From Planctomycetales bacterium (lineage in GTDB: Bacteria; Planctomycetota; Planctomycetia; Isosphaerales; Isosphaeraceae): a stretch of 64,000 nucleotides of DNA. Location of the stretch: contig DAIDHB010000117.1 of assembly GCA_027452145.1 (NCBI GenBank), positions 1-64,000 of the forward strand, read 5' to 3'. Position numbers and translations under genes: made by a program. Shown here one piece after another: positions 1-7,881 of this stretch. Under the pieces are notes generated by a model. The model ran no database searches and was not told the DNA's origin. It worked only from the letters and a program-made list of their open reading frames with translations. The stretch's first letter is position 1. Every line of letters begins with the position of its first letter.

Positions 1-2
1 TG

Positions 3-203
3 AGCCCCCGTCAGGGGGCGATCGAACGTAGCCGGGGGGCATCAGCCCCCCGGGGGCGGACCGCCGCCTCACACACCAAATGCTCGCGACGGACCCTCCC
101 GGCCGCGACCCCGCCGGGCGGGGTCGCGGCCGGGAGGGTGATACAGATGTCAGGGAGATGAGGGGTCGCATGGCGGCCCGGGGGGCTGACGCCCCCCGGC
201 TAC
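3..203. repeat. Intergenic palindromes: G/C hairpins and two inverted copies of a repeat
   Basis: The 370 bases before the first gene hold no convincing gene but several palindromes. A unit reading GTAGCCGGGGGGCATCAGCC lies at 28-47 and continues into CCCCCGG. Its near-inverse, CCCGGGGGGCTGACGCCCCC followed by GGCTAC, lies at 178-203. A shorter GCCCCC/GGGGGC hairpin starts at 4. The pair in opposite orientation resembles a dispersed palindromic repeat family unrelated to the TCGGGCA family found elsewhere in the window. Confidence 0.6.
93..139. terminator. Perfect 20-bp inverted repeat with 7-nt loop
   Basis: Bases 93-112 and 120-139 are exact reverse complements (20 bp, all but a few pairs G-C), separated by GCCGGGC at 113-119. 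The hairpin would be extremely stable. There is no T-run on either side, so a classical intrinsic terminator is not proven. Its position between an unseen upstream gene and the gene at 371 fits a transcription end or an mRNA-stabilising element. Confidence 0.5.
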
Positions 204-370
204 GTCCTGACACCCACTTCGTGGGCTTCCGAGAGAGACTCTCTGTCCGCAGGCTCCGCCGGACGCCGCGGGATCGATCGCGCGCGCCGACGATGGCGGA
301 TGGCGGCGATCCCGAGTAAGCTGGTAGCGGCGACCGAGGAAGAGATCGGCCCCGGGACAGGAACCCTGCG

Positions 371-3286
371 ATGGCGCGGTGGCTCGAGTCGACGCGGGCA
401 CGACGCAACGCCTTGCTGGTGCTCGCGCTCGTAATGATCGGGATGGCGGCGGGCCGTTGGATCCTCCACACCGTTCGTTCGAAGACGCACACCAGCCCGG
501 CGGGATGGGCCGAGATCGAGGCCCTCGCCCGGGCGAGACGATGGTCGGCGCTCCGTCCGAAGCTCGAGCGGTTCATCGGCGTGCATCCCGAGCACGGCGA
601 ATCGCGGATCCTGCTGGCGGATATCGAAGTTCGGGAAAACCGCCGCGACGCGGCCGCCGAGCTGCTCCGCTCCGTCCGGCCGGACGATCCGAGCTGGCCG
701 CGGGCCCAGATGGTGCTGGGCCGGCTCGCGGTGATGGACCGGAGGGCCGCCGACGCCGAACGGATCTTCCGCGGCGTCGCCGAACGCGACCCCAGGGCGG
801 CCGATCCTCGACGGAACCTGGTCTACCTGCTCGGCCTCCAGATGCGCACGGCCGAGATGCGGGCCGTCCTCTGGGAGCTCTATCGGATCGATGAGGAGCC
901 GCAGACTCTCGCGGATCTCGTGCTGGAGCAGGTGACCGAGCCGGATGTCCGCGGCCTGGGGCGCGAGCTGGAACTGCTCGCCGCCCGCACGCCGGACGAT
1001 CCGCTGCTGCTCCGCGCCTGGGGGATGTGGCTGCTCTATCAGGGCCGCGCCGCCGAGGCCGTGTCGCATCTCCAGGCGGCCGCCTCGGCGCTCGTCAACG
1101 ACCCCGCCGGCCGGTTCGCCCTGGCCGAATGCCTCCTGGTGCTCGGCCGGTCGTTCGACGTCGCCGAGGTCCTCGGCCCGATCCCCGAGCGGCCCGCGGA
1201 CGCCGCGCAGTGGTGGCTGTACCGCGGGCGGATCGAGGAGGCGACCGGGCAGCCGGACATCGCGGTCGCCTCGCTCGAGCGCGCGACGGCGTTGAACCCA
1301 CGGAATCGCGAGGCCCACTTTCGCCTCGGCGAGGCGCTCAACCGGCGCGGTCAATCCAGCCCGGCCCGGCAGCACCTCGACCAGGCCCGGCGGATCGAGG
1401 AAAGCCTGGGCGCCGTACGCCGCGAGCACCGCCGCTTCCGGCGAACCACTCGCCAGCCGGACCCCGAGGAATTCGCCCGGCTGGGCGGACTCTGCGCCGA
1501 CGCCGGCCTCGTCGAGGAGGCGGCCGCCTGGCTCGAGCAGGCGCTCAAACTCGATCCCTCGCGGAAGGACCTGGCGGCCCGGCTGGCGCAGCTCCGCTCG
1601 TCGACCGAGCAACTGCCGATCGCCCTGGCCGATCCCCGCCCCGCAGCGCGAGGGGCCGCTGCGAATCGAGCGGGGGTCGAAACGTCGGCCACGGGATCGA
1701 AGGCGATCGCCGCTCCGCCGTTCCGCGAGGGCGCCGAGGCCGCGGGGATCAGGTACTTCTACGAGAGCGGGGCGAGCGGCGACCGCCTGTTCATCGCCGA
1801 TACCATGGGCGGCGGCGTGGGATTGATCGACTTCGACGGCGACGGCTGGCTGGACGTCTATCTCGTCAACGGATGCCGGCTGCCCGTCGATCCCAGGGAT
1901 CCGCCGCATCCCAACGTCCTGTACCGCAACCAGCGCGACGGGACCTTCCGCGACGTAACGGCGACGGCCGGTGTCGGAGGGAAGGGATACGGAATGGGCT
2001 GCGCGGTGGGCGATTATGACAACGACGGCGACGACGACCTGTTCGTCACCGGATACCGGGGCACGGTGCTCTACCGGAACCGCGGCGACGGGAGCTTCGA
2101 GGACGTCACGGCCCCGGCCGGGGTGTCCAGCGACGCCTGGAGCACCGCGGCGGGTTTCGGCGACCTGGACGGCGACGGCGACCTCGATCTCGTCGTCGTG
2201 ACCTACCTGGACGTCACGCCCGATGACCGGCGGATCTGCCGCGATAACGCGGGCCATCCGATCCATTGCACCCCGTCGGTGTACCAGCCCCAGGCCGATC
2301 TGCTGTTTCGCAACAACGGCGACGGCACCTTCACCGAGGCGGGCCGCGCGGCCGGCTTCGTCGACGCGGGCGGCCGCGGCCTGGGTCTGGCGATCGCGGA
2401 TTTCGACGATGACGGCAAGCTCGACATCTTCGTGGCCAACGACGGGACGCCCAATTTCCTCTACCGGAACAGCGGCGGCTGGCACTTCGAGGAGATCGGG
2501 CTCGAGGCCGGCATCGCCACGAATGGGTCGGGGGACGCGACGGCCAGCATGGGCGTCGTCGCCGAGGATCTCGACGGCGACGGTCGGATCGACCTGTTCA
2601 TCACCAACCTGGTCAACGAGTCGAACACCCTCTTCCGCAACCTGGGCGGGATGCAGTTCGTCGACGCCTCGCTCGGCGCGGGGCTGGATGCTCCCAGCCG
2701 GCCGCGGACGGGCTTCGGCGACACCGCCCTCGACGCCGACAACGACGGACGCCCCGACCTGTTCGTGGCCAACGGGCACGTCGATCATCGGCCCTGGGCC
2801 AACAGCCCGATGGCCCAGCCGCCGCAGTTCTTCTGGGGGCGGGAGCGCGGGCGGTTCGAGCTGGCCGGGCCCTCATCCGACGGCTTCGACCGCCCGGTCG
2901 TGGGCCGGGGAGCCGCCGCCGGCGACCTGAACAACGACGGTCGCGTCGACCTGGTGGTCGTCCATCGCGATGCCCCGACCGCGCTCTGGTGGAACCGAGG
3001 CGAGGGCGGCCACTGGCTCGGGCTACGGCTCCGAGGGACGCGCTCGGGCCGGACGCCGGTCGGAGCCCGCGTGACCTGCCGCGCCGGCGGGCGCACCATC
3101 GTCCGGCGACTGACGAGCGGGACCGGCTACCTGTCGGCCCATGACCCGCGACTCTGGTTCGGCCTTGGTAACTCGGCCGAGGTGGAACGGCTCGAGGTCC
3201 GCTGGCCGTCGGGGGCCATCCAGTCATGGGCCGGCCTGTCCGCCGACCGCATCCTCGTCATCGAGGAGGGGAAGGATCTGAAGTAG
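371..3286 (+). CDS. TPR / FG-GAP / ASPIC-UnbV (CRTAC1-type) membrane-anchored protein
   Basis: A 971-residue protein of unknown substrate, probably displayed on the outer face of a membrane. An N-terminal hydrophobic segment (about residues 12-30) is followed by tetratricopeptide repeats to about residue 410. After a short linker, FG-GAP/VCBS-type repeats run from about 480 to 860 and carry repeated calcium-binding loops such as DFDGDGWLD, DYDNDGDDD, DLDGDGDLD and DADNDGRPD. An ASPIC/UnbV-like domain closes the protein (RLTSGTGYLS, then VRWPSG). FG-GAP beta-propellers usually mediate Ca2+-dependent adhesion or protein contacts; the role here is inferred only at that level. The ATG is preceded by AGGA at a reasonable distance. 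The stop codon TAG is itself the first bases of a REP palindrome. A full-length paralogue lies at 11584-14496. Confidence 0.85.
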   Translation: MARWLESTRARRNALLVLALVMIGMAAGRWILHTVRSKTHTSPAGWAEIEALARARRWSALRPKLERFIGVHPEHGESRILLADIEVRENRRDAAAELLRSVRPDDPSWPRAQMVLGRLAVMDRRAADAERIFRGVAERDPRAADPRRNLVYLLGLQMRTAEMRAVLWELYRIDEEPQTLADLVLEQVTEPDVRGLGRELELLAARTPDDPLLLRAWGMWLLYQGRAAEAVSHLQAAASALVNDPAGRFALAECLLVLGRSFDVAEVLGPIPERPADAAQWWLYRGRIEEATGQPDIAVASLERATALNPRNREAHFRLGEALNRRGQSSPARQHLDQARRIEESLGAVRREHRRFRRTTRQPDPEEFARLGGLCADAGLVEEAAAWLEQALKLDPSRKDLAARLAQLRSSTEQLPIALADPRPAARGAAANRAGVETSATGSKAIAAPPFREGAEAAGIRYFYESGASGDRLFIADTMGGGVGLIDFDGDGWLDVYLVNGCRLPVDPRDPPHPNVLYRNQRDGTFRDVTATAGVGGKGYGMGCAVGDYDNDGDDDLFVTGYRGTVLYRNRGDGSFEDVTAPAGVSSDAWSTAAGFGDLDGDGDLDLVVVTYLDVTPDDRRICRDNAGHPIHCTPSVYQPQADLLFRNNGDGTFTEAGRAAGFVDAGGRGLGLAIADFDDDGKLDIFVANDGTPNFLYRNSGGWHFEEIGLEAGIATNGSGDATASMGVVAEDLDGDGRIDLFITNLVNESNTLFRNLGGMQFVDASLGAGLDAPSRPRTGFGDTALDADNDGRPDLFVANGHVDHRPWANSPMAQPPQFFWGRERGRFELAGPSSDGFDRPVVGRGAAAGDLNNDGRVDLVVVHRDAPTALWWNRGEGGHWLGLRLRGTRSGRTPVGARVTCRAGGRTIVRRLTSGTGYLSAHDPRLWFGLGNSAEVERLEVRWPSGAIQSWAGLSADRILVIEEGKDLK

Positions 3287-3396
3287 GTCGGGCAGTCCTG
3301 CCCGACTCCGGCCCGAATCCGCCCGGGCCGGAGTCGGGCAAGAATGCTCGACCTACTTCGAATCGGTCGGGAGTCGGTCGGGCATTCCTGCCCGAC
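3283..3396. repeat. REP/BIME block 1 (three palindromes)
   Basis: Three copies of a 20-base palindrome are present. A forward copy with leading GTAG lies at 3283-3306, an inverted copy ending in CCTAC at 3333-3356, and a forward copy GTCGGGCATTCCTGCCCGAC at 3377-3396. The asymmetric centre (CATTCCTG or its complement CAGGAATG) defines orientation. The block fills the gap between two convergent genes and its first copy supplies the TAG stop of the gene ending at 3286. It could act as a bidirectional transcription end. Confidence 0.85.
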
Positions 3397-3409
3397 CGAC
3401 TCCGAAGAA

Positions 3410-4486
3410 TCAATAGGCGTCGGCCGAGACCACCTCGCCACCGTTGCGGGTGGAGAGGTTCTGGTAGACGCCCTGCATCTGGCCGTTGGTATTGTAGACA
3501 AACATGTTGCCCTGGGGGCTCGACGTCCAGGCGGCCGTGATCGCCCGCGGATTCCACGAGTTGATCGAGTTCTTGATGAACTTGACCGACCCGTCGCAGA
3601 AGGCGAAGTTGGCGCCGCCGGGATGCATGCTGGTGGACGTGTCGGCGAAGTTGGACTGGCGGGGTACGATGGTAGCCGCACCGCTGTTGAGGGACTGTCG
3701 GTCGTTCTTGAAAAAGTTGGGCGGGAAGATCGAGCAGAACGTCGTATCGCCGTAATCGCCCGAGGTCCACCAGTTGTACCCGTAGATATCGCCGTTCTGA
3801 GAGGCCATCTCGGAGTGGGCGTGTTCGCCGTAGATGAACGTGTTGCTGGTACCGTCGGTGATGCTGGCGATCCGGACCGGTGTGAAGTTGGCAATCCCGC
3901 CGGCCGGGCCATTACCGTTGTGGGCGAAGATGCCCTTCGACATATTGAGCTGCGGGTCGTTCCACTGGTAGATCAGGCAGCCGAGGTTGCCGGCGTAGCT
4001 GCTGTAGGTCATGGGGATCGGCGAGCAATCCCAGCCGTCGCCCGGCGAGCCGGGCCAGCGAAGGCCGGCGATGATCCCGTCGCTGGGGCACCACAGGACG
4101 CTGAGCCCGAACCCATTCACGGTGCTGTTCGGGTACTCATACGGCATGACGCTGCTATTCCACGCGTTGAAGATGTTGGTCTGCTCGAAGTACTGCGTGG
4201 TCCGGAGAAAATGGCCAGCGTCCTGGCGGACGAGTTGCAGGTTCTGCCAGTTCCGACCCATGGAGTCGCCCATGGGGAACGTGCCGTTGGCGCTCTCGTA
4301 GTTCATGGCGCCCAGGGCGAGCTGCTTGAGGTTGTTGACGCACTGGGCGCGCCGGGCGGCCTCGCGGGCCGCCTGCACGGCCGGCAGCAGCAGGGCGATC
4401 AACACGGCGATGATGGCGATGACGACCAGGAGCTCGATCAGCGTGAAGCCGAATCGAGCGGACCCGTGGTGGGCTCGACTCCTCAT
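3410..4486 (-). CDS. DUF1559 pseudopilin-like protein
   Basis: A 358-residue member of the DUF1559 family, which is hugely expanded in planctomycetes and whose role is still poorly defined. The N-terminus holds a type IV pilin-like signal (GFTLIELLVVIAIIAVLIAL) that a prepilin peptidase would cut before the Phe. The family motif AREAARRAQCVNNLKQLALG follows. The C-terminal family motif is present (HPGGANFAFCDGSVKFIKNS), so the domain looks complete. I chose the ATG at 4486 and not the longer open frame to 4708, because AAGGGA lies 7 nt upstream and the pilin signal begins a few residues in. A small lipoprotein gene lies upstream on the same strand, an arrangement often seen with DUF1559 genes. 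Export and assembly into a surface fibre or the envelope is inferred from family features. Confidence 0.9.
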   Translation of the reverse strand: MRSRAHHGSARFGFTLIELLVVIAIIAVLIALLLPAVQAAREAARRAQCVNNLKQLALGAMNYESANGTFPMGDSMGRNWQNLQLVRQDAGHFLRTTQYFEQTNIFNAWNSSVMPYEYPNSTVNGFGLSVLWCPSDGIIAGLRWPGSPGDGWDCSPIPMTYSSYAGNLGCLIYQWNDPQLNMSKGIFAHNGNGPAGGIANFTPVRIASITDGTSNTFIYGEHAHSEMASQNGDIYGYNWWTSGDYGDTTFCSIFPPNFFKNDRQSLNSGAATIVPRQSNFADTSTSMHPGGANFAFCDGSVKFIKNSINSWNPRAITAAWTSSPQGNMFVYNTNGQMQGVYQNLSTRNGGEVVSADAY

Positions 4487-4693
4487 GTTCCATTCCCTTC
4501 TTGTCGCGGAACGATGAAACGATTCCCGAGAATGACGCGAAACAGTCACCTGGAAGCGCGGCCGCCGGGACGAGATCGCGAGCCGATCCCGAACGGGACC
4601 GCCGGGGCAGATCGGAAAGAAGAACGGATCGAAGTTGGACGAAAACGGCCGGATGACGTCGGTGTCTTCGCGGCTCCGCCGGCTACAGTCGGT

Positions 4694-4723
4694 CATCCCC
4701 CGCGGCATCGCTGCGGGGGGATG
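4694..4723. terminator. Hairpin between lipoprotein and DUF1559 gene
   Basis: An inverted repeat of the form CATCCCCCGC ... GCGGGGGGATG surrounds a short loop. It lies in the 291-base gap between the lipoprotein gene (ending 4778) and the DUF1559 gene. No T-run follows. It may end or attenuate the lipoprotein transcript. Confidence 0.4.
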
Positions 4724-4777
4724 TTGCGGGCATTCGCCCCGTGTTGGGCACGGATGGTCGAGGGCCCGGTGGCGGCC

Positions 4778-5032
4778 TTAGGACTTGTCCGGGGCCTGCT
4801 CCTTTTTCTTGTTCCACCGCTCTCGGACACCCTGATCGCCGCCCGGTGAGAGCTTGGCCTTGGTCCTGCCCTTCGTCGCCACGGGGGGGGCGGCCGGCGA
4901 CTGCAGGTCCGCCGAGGCCGCGGATTTCCCGGAGGTCCCCAGTCCGTCACCGCACCCGGCCAGGCCCAGAGTCAGGACGATGGCCAGGACCCCGGCCGGC
5001 CGATCCCACGACACTCTCCGTCTCTCGCTCAT
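4778..5032 (-). CDS. Small predicted lipoprotein
   Basis: An 84-residue protein with a basic N-terminus, a hydrophobic stretch and a clear lipobox (LTLGLAGCGDG), so Cys27 should be lipidated after signal peptidase II cleavage. The mature part is short, Ser/Ala/Pro-rich and then strongly charged (KAKLSPGGDQGVRERWNKKK). Small lipoproteins of this kind commonly sit beside DUF1559 genes, as here, where the DUF1559 gene lies 291 bases downstream on the same strand. The function is unknown. The gene begins with ATG and faces the regulator gene across a 583-base divergent spacer. Confidence 0.75.
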   Translation of the reverse strand: MSERRRVSWDRPAGVLAIVLTLGLAGCGDGLGTSGKSAASADLQSPAAPPVATKGRTKAKLSPGGDQGVRERWNKKKEQAPDKS

Positions 5033-5615
5033 CGGAATGTTGACCCTCCACGCGAATCCAAGCCCGGCTTCGTGGCGCGGTTTCCGGGGGCTTCACCGCC
5101 CGAATCTCGGGGCTCGAGCCCGGACGCTCGCTCCCCATCCCGGGGAATGAACGGTCTCGGCGCACGACCCCGAGTCAGATAAGAGGGATACGCCGGGCCT
5201 CGGGTCATCGTGACGCCCGGGGCACGGCATAACCGTCACATCTCCCAGGAGGTTCGAGCCTCCGGTGTCATTTGTTCTGGATGATCGTCGACCCTGAGAT
5301 AGAACGGCTCGCGGACACCGCTCCGCCACTCCCCGGCACGAACGACCGCCTGATCGGGAGGGAGGTTCGCTGACCGCTAGATAATGCAACGTAACCTTAC
5401 GTCTTCGCCGTCGTATCGACAATGAGAACAAGAGTATTCCAGATTGAGATCCCTTGTCAGACTGCGTGAACCCGTTAATGTACTGTGTGATCCCCGTTAA
5501 TGCGTTGAGAATCCGAGGGCCGCGGGTTAAGATTCTTTATCAGACGGGGGCGTTGATGTCGGATTGGCCCCGTCTCGGGGCTCCGCACCGGCCGGGTCGG
5601 CGAGGATGGCGGTCG
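5033..5615. other. Divergent intergenic region (583 bases)
   Basis: This spacer separates the lipoprotein gene (leftward) from the XylR-type regulator (rightward) and should contain both promoters. A possible -35 TTGTCA at 5454-5459 lies 16 bases before TAATGT at 5476-5481, overlapping the direct repeats annotated at 5471-5502. The stretch 5380-5500 is visibly richer in A+T than its surroundings. I see no supported gene in it. Confidence 0.4.
5471..5502 (+). promoter_or_regulatory. Direct repeats CCCGTTAATG x2, candidate operator of the regulator
   Basis: Exact 10-base direct repeats CCCGTTAATG lie at 5471-5480 and 5493-5502, 22 bases apart start to start, which is about two helical turns. 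A weaker third match, GGGTTAAG, is at 5524. AraC/XylR proteins bind pairs of direct repeats with this kind of spacing. The site lies 114-145 bases upstream of the regulator's start, so autoregulation is a reasonable inference. Confidence 0.5.
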
Positions 5616-6842
5616 ATGATCCCACCACCACGCGTCGCCGTGATGATCGAGACGTCCACCGTCTACGGGCGTCAACTGCTCCAGGGGATCACGCGCTACC
5701 TGCGGTCTCACCGCAACTGGTCGATCTACCTGGAGCAGCGGGAGGTGGATACGGTTCCCCCCGCCTGGCTGCGGACATGGCGGGGGGATGGCGTGCTCTC
5801 GCGCTGGAGCGACCCGCGGGTCGCCGAGACCCTGATCGAGCTGGGGCTGGCGGCGGTGGACCTGAGCGATCGCCGGCTCCCGTTCGGCCTGCCGCGGATC
5901 AATTCCGACGACCGCGCCATCGGTCGGCTGGCGGCTGAGCACCTGCTCGAGCGCGGCTGCCGATCGTTCGCCTGCTGCGCGTTCTCCGGCGAGCTGTGGG
6001 CCTCCCGGCGGACCGAGGCCTTCCTCGCGGCGCTGGCCGACGCCGGATACACGGCGGATGTGTACGAATCGCCCTGGCTGGGGCCCGGGGCCCACGTGCG
6101 CGAGGACGAGCGGGTCCGGATCGGCCGATGGCTGGAGCGGCTCCCCCGGCCCGTCGGGGTCATGACCTGCAACGACGTCCGCGGGATCGAGGTGCTGAAC
6201 GCGTGTCAGACGCTCAGCCTGAAGGTCCCCGAGGAGGTCGCGGTGATCGGCGTGGACGACGACGCGCTCCTCTGCGAGATCTGCAGCCCGCCGCTCTCCA
6301 GCGTCGTACCCAACATCGACCAGATCGGCTACGAGGCGGCGGCGCTCCTGGACCGGCTGATGGGCGGCGAGCGGGCCGGGTTCGAGGAACGATTCGTCCC
6401 GCCGTCGGGGGTGACCACCCGGCGGTCCACCGACGTGCTCCTGGTCGGGGATCCGCAGTTCGCCCTGGCCGTCCGCTTCATCCGCGAGAACGCCTGCCGC
6501 GGGATCACGGTCGCCGACGTGCTCGATCACGTGGCGATTTCACGGTCGACCCTCGAGCGGAACTTCCGCTATCACCTCGGGCGCTCGCCGCAGTCGGAGA
6601 TCCGCGCCGTGCAGCTCGGCCGGGCCAGGCAGTTACTGGCCGAGACCGACCACCCGGTCCACCGGATCGCCGAGCTGGTGGGGTATCAGCATGTCGAGTA
6701 CTTCAACGTGGTCTTCAAGCGTGAGACCGGCCAGACCCCCGGGCACTACCGCCGCGAGGTCCGGACACTGGGCGAGCGGGGCCCCGGCCGCTGGGCCGAG
6801 CGCGAGTCGGGCCGCCTGGGCCAGGGCGCGGCGAGGATGTAG
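5616..6842 (+). CDS. XylR-type transcription regulator (sugar-binding domain + AraC HTH)
   Basis: A 408-residue regulator with a periplasmic-binding-protein-like (LacI-type) ligand domain over about residues 1-280, starting VAVMIETSTVYGRQLLQGI. It contains the family phrase VAVIGVDDDALLCEICSPPLSSV. A C-terminal AraC-type double helix-turn-helix spans about residues 300-400 (LERNFRYHLGRSPQSEI, IAELVGYQHVEYFNVVFKRE). The order matches E. coli XylR, which binds a sugar and activates sugar-catabolism genes. The ligand cannot be read from sequence and no sugar operon is adjacent. I chose the ATG at 5616 because the family N-terminus begins there and GAGGA precedes it; the frame is open back to 5454 and an ATG at 5556 is the alternative. 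Confidence 0.88.
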   Translation: MIPPPRVAVMIETSTVYGRQLLQGITRYLRSHRNWSIYLEQREVDTVPPAWLRTWRGDGVLSRWSDPRVAETLIELGLAAVDLSDRRLPFGLPRINSDDRAIGRLAAEHLLERGCRSFACCAFSGELWASRRTEAFLAALADAGYTADVYESPWLGPGAHVREDERVRIGRWLERLPRPVGVMTCNDVRGIEVLNACQTLSLKVPEEVAVIGVDDDALLCEICSPPLSSVVPNIDQIGYEAAALLDRLMGGERAGFEERFVPPSGVTTRRSTDVLLVGDPQFALAVRFIRENACRGITVADVLDHVAISRSTLERNFRYHLGRSPQSEIRAVQLGRARQLLAETDHPVHRIAELVGYQHVEYFNVVFKRETGQTPGHYRREVRTLGERGPGRWAERESGRLGQGAARM

Positions 6843-6852
6843 CCTCAAGTCG

Positions 6853-6979
6853 GTCGGGCAGTCTTGCCCGACGCGGACCGGGTCGGACGGGACGGAGTCG
6901 GGCACGAATGCCCGACCTACTTCGGACGGAGTCGGGCAAGAGTGCCCGACCTACGACGGACCGGGCTGGAAAGCCCGAC
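6853..6979. repeat. REP/BIME block 2, upstream of the RAYT gene
   Basis: A forward-type palindrome GTCGGGCAGTCTTGCCCGAC lies at 6853-6872. It is followed by two inverted copies ending in CCTAC (6897-6920 and 6931-6954) and a shorter GGGCTGGAAAGCCC hairpin at about 6963-6976. The block lies directly between the regulator stop and the RAYT start, so it flanks the transposase on its left side. Confidence 0.85.
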
Positions 6980-6985
6980 GGACTC

Positions 6986-7864
6986 ATGGCCATCGAGCGG
7001 CACTACACTCGACACCTGCCCCACGTGGTCCCTGCTGGGTTTCCGATCTTCGTGACGTGGAATCTCAAGGGGGCGATGCCGAAGGCGGCCGTTGAGGGAT
7101 TGCTGCGGGAGCGTGAGCGATTGCGGAATCAAACTCCCCGCGCCGGCGAAACCGACGCCCAGCGGCGGCTCCGCGAGAGCAAGCTGATGTTCGCGGCCGC
7201 CGATCGATTCCTCGACCTGGCCGCCGATGGCCCCATGCACCTGAAGGACCCGCAGTCGGCCGGCATCGTCGAGGACGCCATCCTCTTCGGCGCAGGGGAT
7301 CGGTACGATCTCTTTGCCTGGTGCGTCCTGTCGAATCACGTGCACGTCTTGTTGACACCCCGCCAGGCCCTCGTTGAGATCACCCGAATCCTGAAGGGAT
7401 ATACGGCCTACCGGATCAACCGCCTTCACGATGCGTGCGGCCGTGAGTTCTGGCAGGATGAGTCCTACGACCACTGGTCGCGCGATGAGGACGAAATGTT
7501 CCGGATCATCGACTACATCGAGAAGAACCCCGTGGCCGCCGGTCTTTGTCGAAGCTCCGAGGACTGGCCCTGGTCTTCGGGGCGGTTCCGAAGAAGCTGG
7601 CCCCCCGGCGAAGCCTATAATCCGGTTAAACACGGCCTTCCATCCCGAAAGTCGGTCGGGCATTCCTGCCCGACAAAGTCGGTCGGGCATTCCTGCCCGA
7701 AGCGGGCCCGGATCGGACGGAGTCGGGCAAGAATGCCCGACCTACTTGGGCCCGGACCGGACGGAGTCGGGCAGGAATGCCCGACCGACTTGAGGCCGGG
7801 ACCGGACGGAGTCGGGCAGGAATGCCCGACCTACTTGAGGCCGGAGCCGAGCTGGAAAGTCTGA
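6986..7864 (+). CDS. REP-associated tyrosine transposase (RAYT, Y1/HUH family)
   Basis: A single-strand transposase of the IS200-like Y1 family in its RAYT branch, which in other bacteria is linked to the spread of REP palindromes. The HUH metal-binding motif is visible in WCVLSNHVHVLL (His118, His120), and the expected tyrosine helix follows (LKGYTAYRINR, Tyr139 or Tyr142). The family ending IIDYIEKNPVAAGL...WPWSS is present near residues 174-198. I chose the ATG at 6986 because the IS200-like fold starts a few residues later. The domain ends near residue 210. The remaining ~70 residues are REP palindromes read in frame (KSVGHSCPT, VGQECPT), giving 292 codons in total. REP arrays flank it on both sides. 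Confidence 0.88.
   Translation: MAIERHYTRHLPHVVPAGFPIFVTWNLKGAMPKAAVEGLLRERERLRNQTPRAGETDAQRRLRESKLMFAAADRFLDLAADGPMHLKDPQSAGIVEDAILFGAGDRYDLFAWCVLSNHVHVLLTPRQALVEITRILKGYTAYRINRLHDACGREFWQDESYDHWSRDEDEMFRIIDYIEKNPVAAGLCRSSEDWPWSSGRFRRSWPPGEAYNPVKHGLPSRKSVGHSCPTKSVGHSCPKRARIGRSRARMPDLLGPGPDGVGQECPTDLRPGPDGVGQECPTYLRPEPSWKV
7655..7834. repeat. REP/BIME block 3 (five palindromes), downstream of the RAYT gene
   Basis: Forward copies lie at 7655-7674 and 7682-7700 (GTCGGGCATTCCTGCCCGAC type). Inverted copies follow at 7722-7745, 7766-7785 and 7811-7834 (GTCGGGCAGGAATGCCCGAC type), separated by GGACCGGACGGA-like linkers that also recur. The block overlaps the 3' end of the RAYT reading frame and ends 48 bases before the next gene. 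The forward-then-inverted order is that of a BIME. Confidence 0.9.
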
Positions 7865-7881
7865 AGGACCTGGGGATCAGA

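Noticed and set aside
200-2788. 862-codon open frame on the minus strand opposite the first CRTAC1-type gene
   Set aside because: No domain or signal, low-complexity Val/Arg/Asp composition. It is a shadow of high-GC third positions in the plus-strand gene, which has clear FG-GAP loops.
4487-4708. Longer N-terminus of the first DUF1559 protein
   Set aside because: The pilin signal must be near the start. ATG 4486 has AAGGGA upstream.
5454-5615. Longer start of the XylR-type regulator
   Set aside because: The extra 54 residues would be encoded by the candidate operator and promoter and do not match the family N-terminus.
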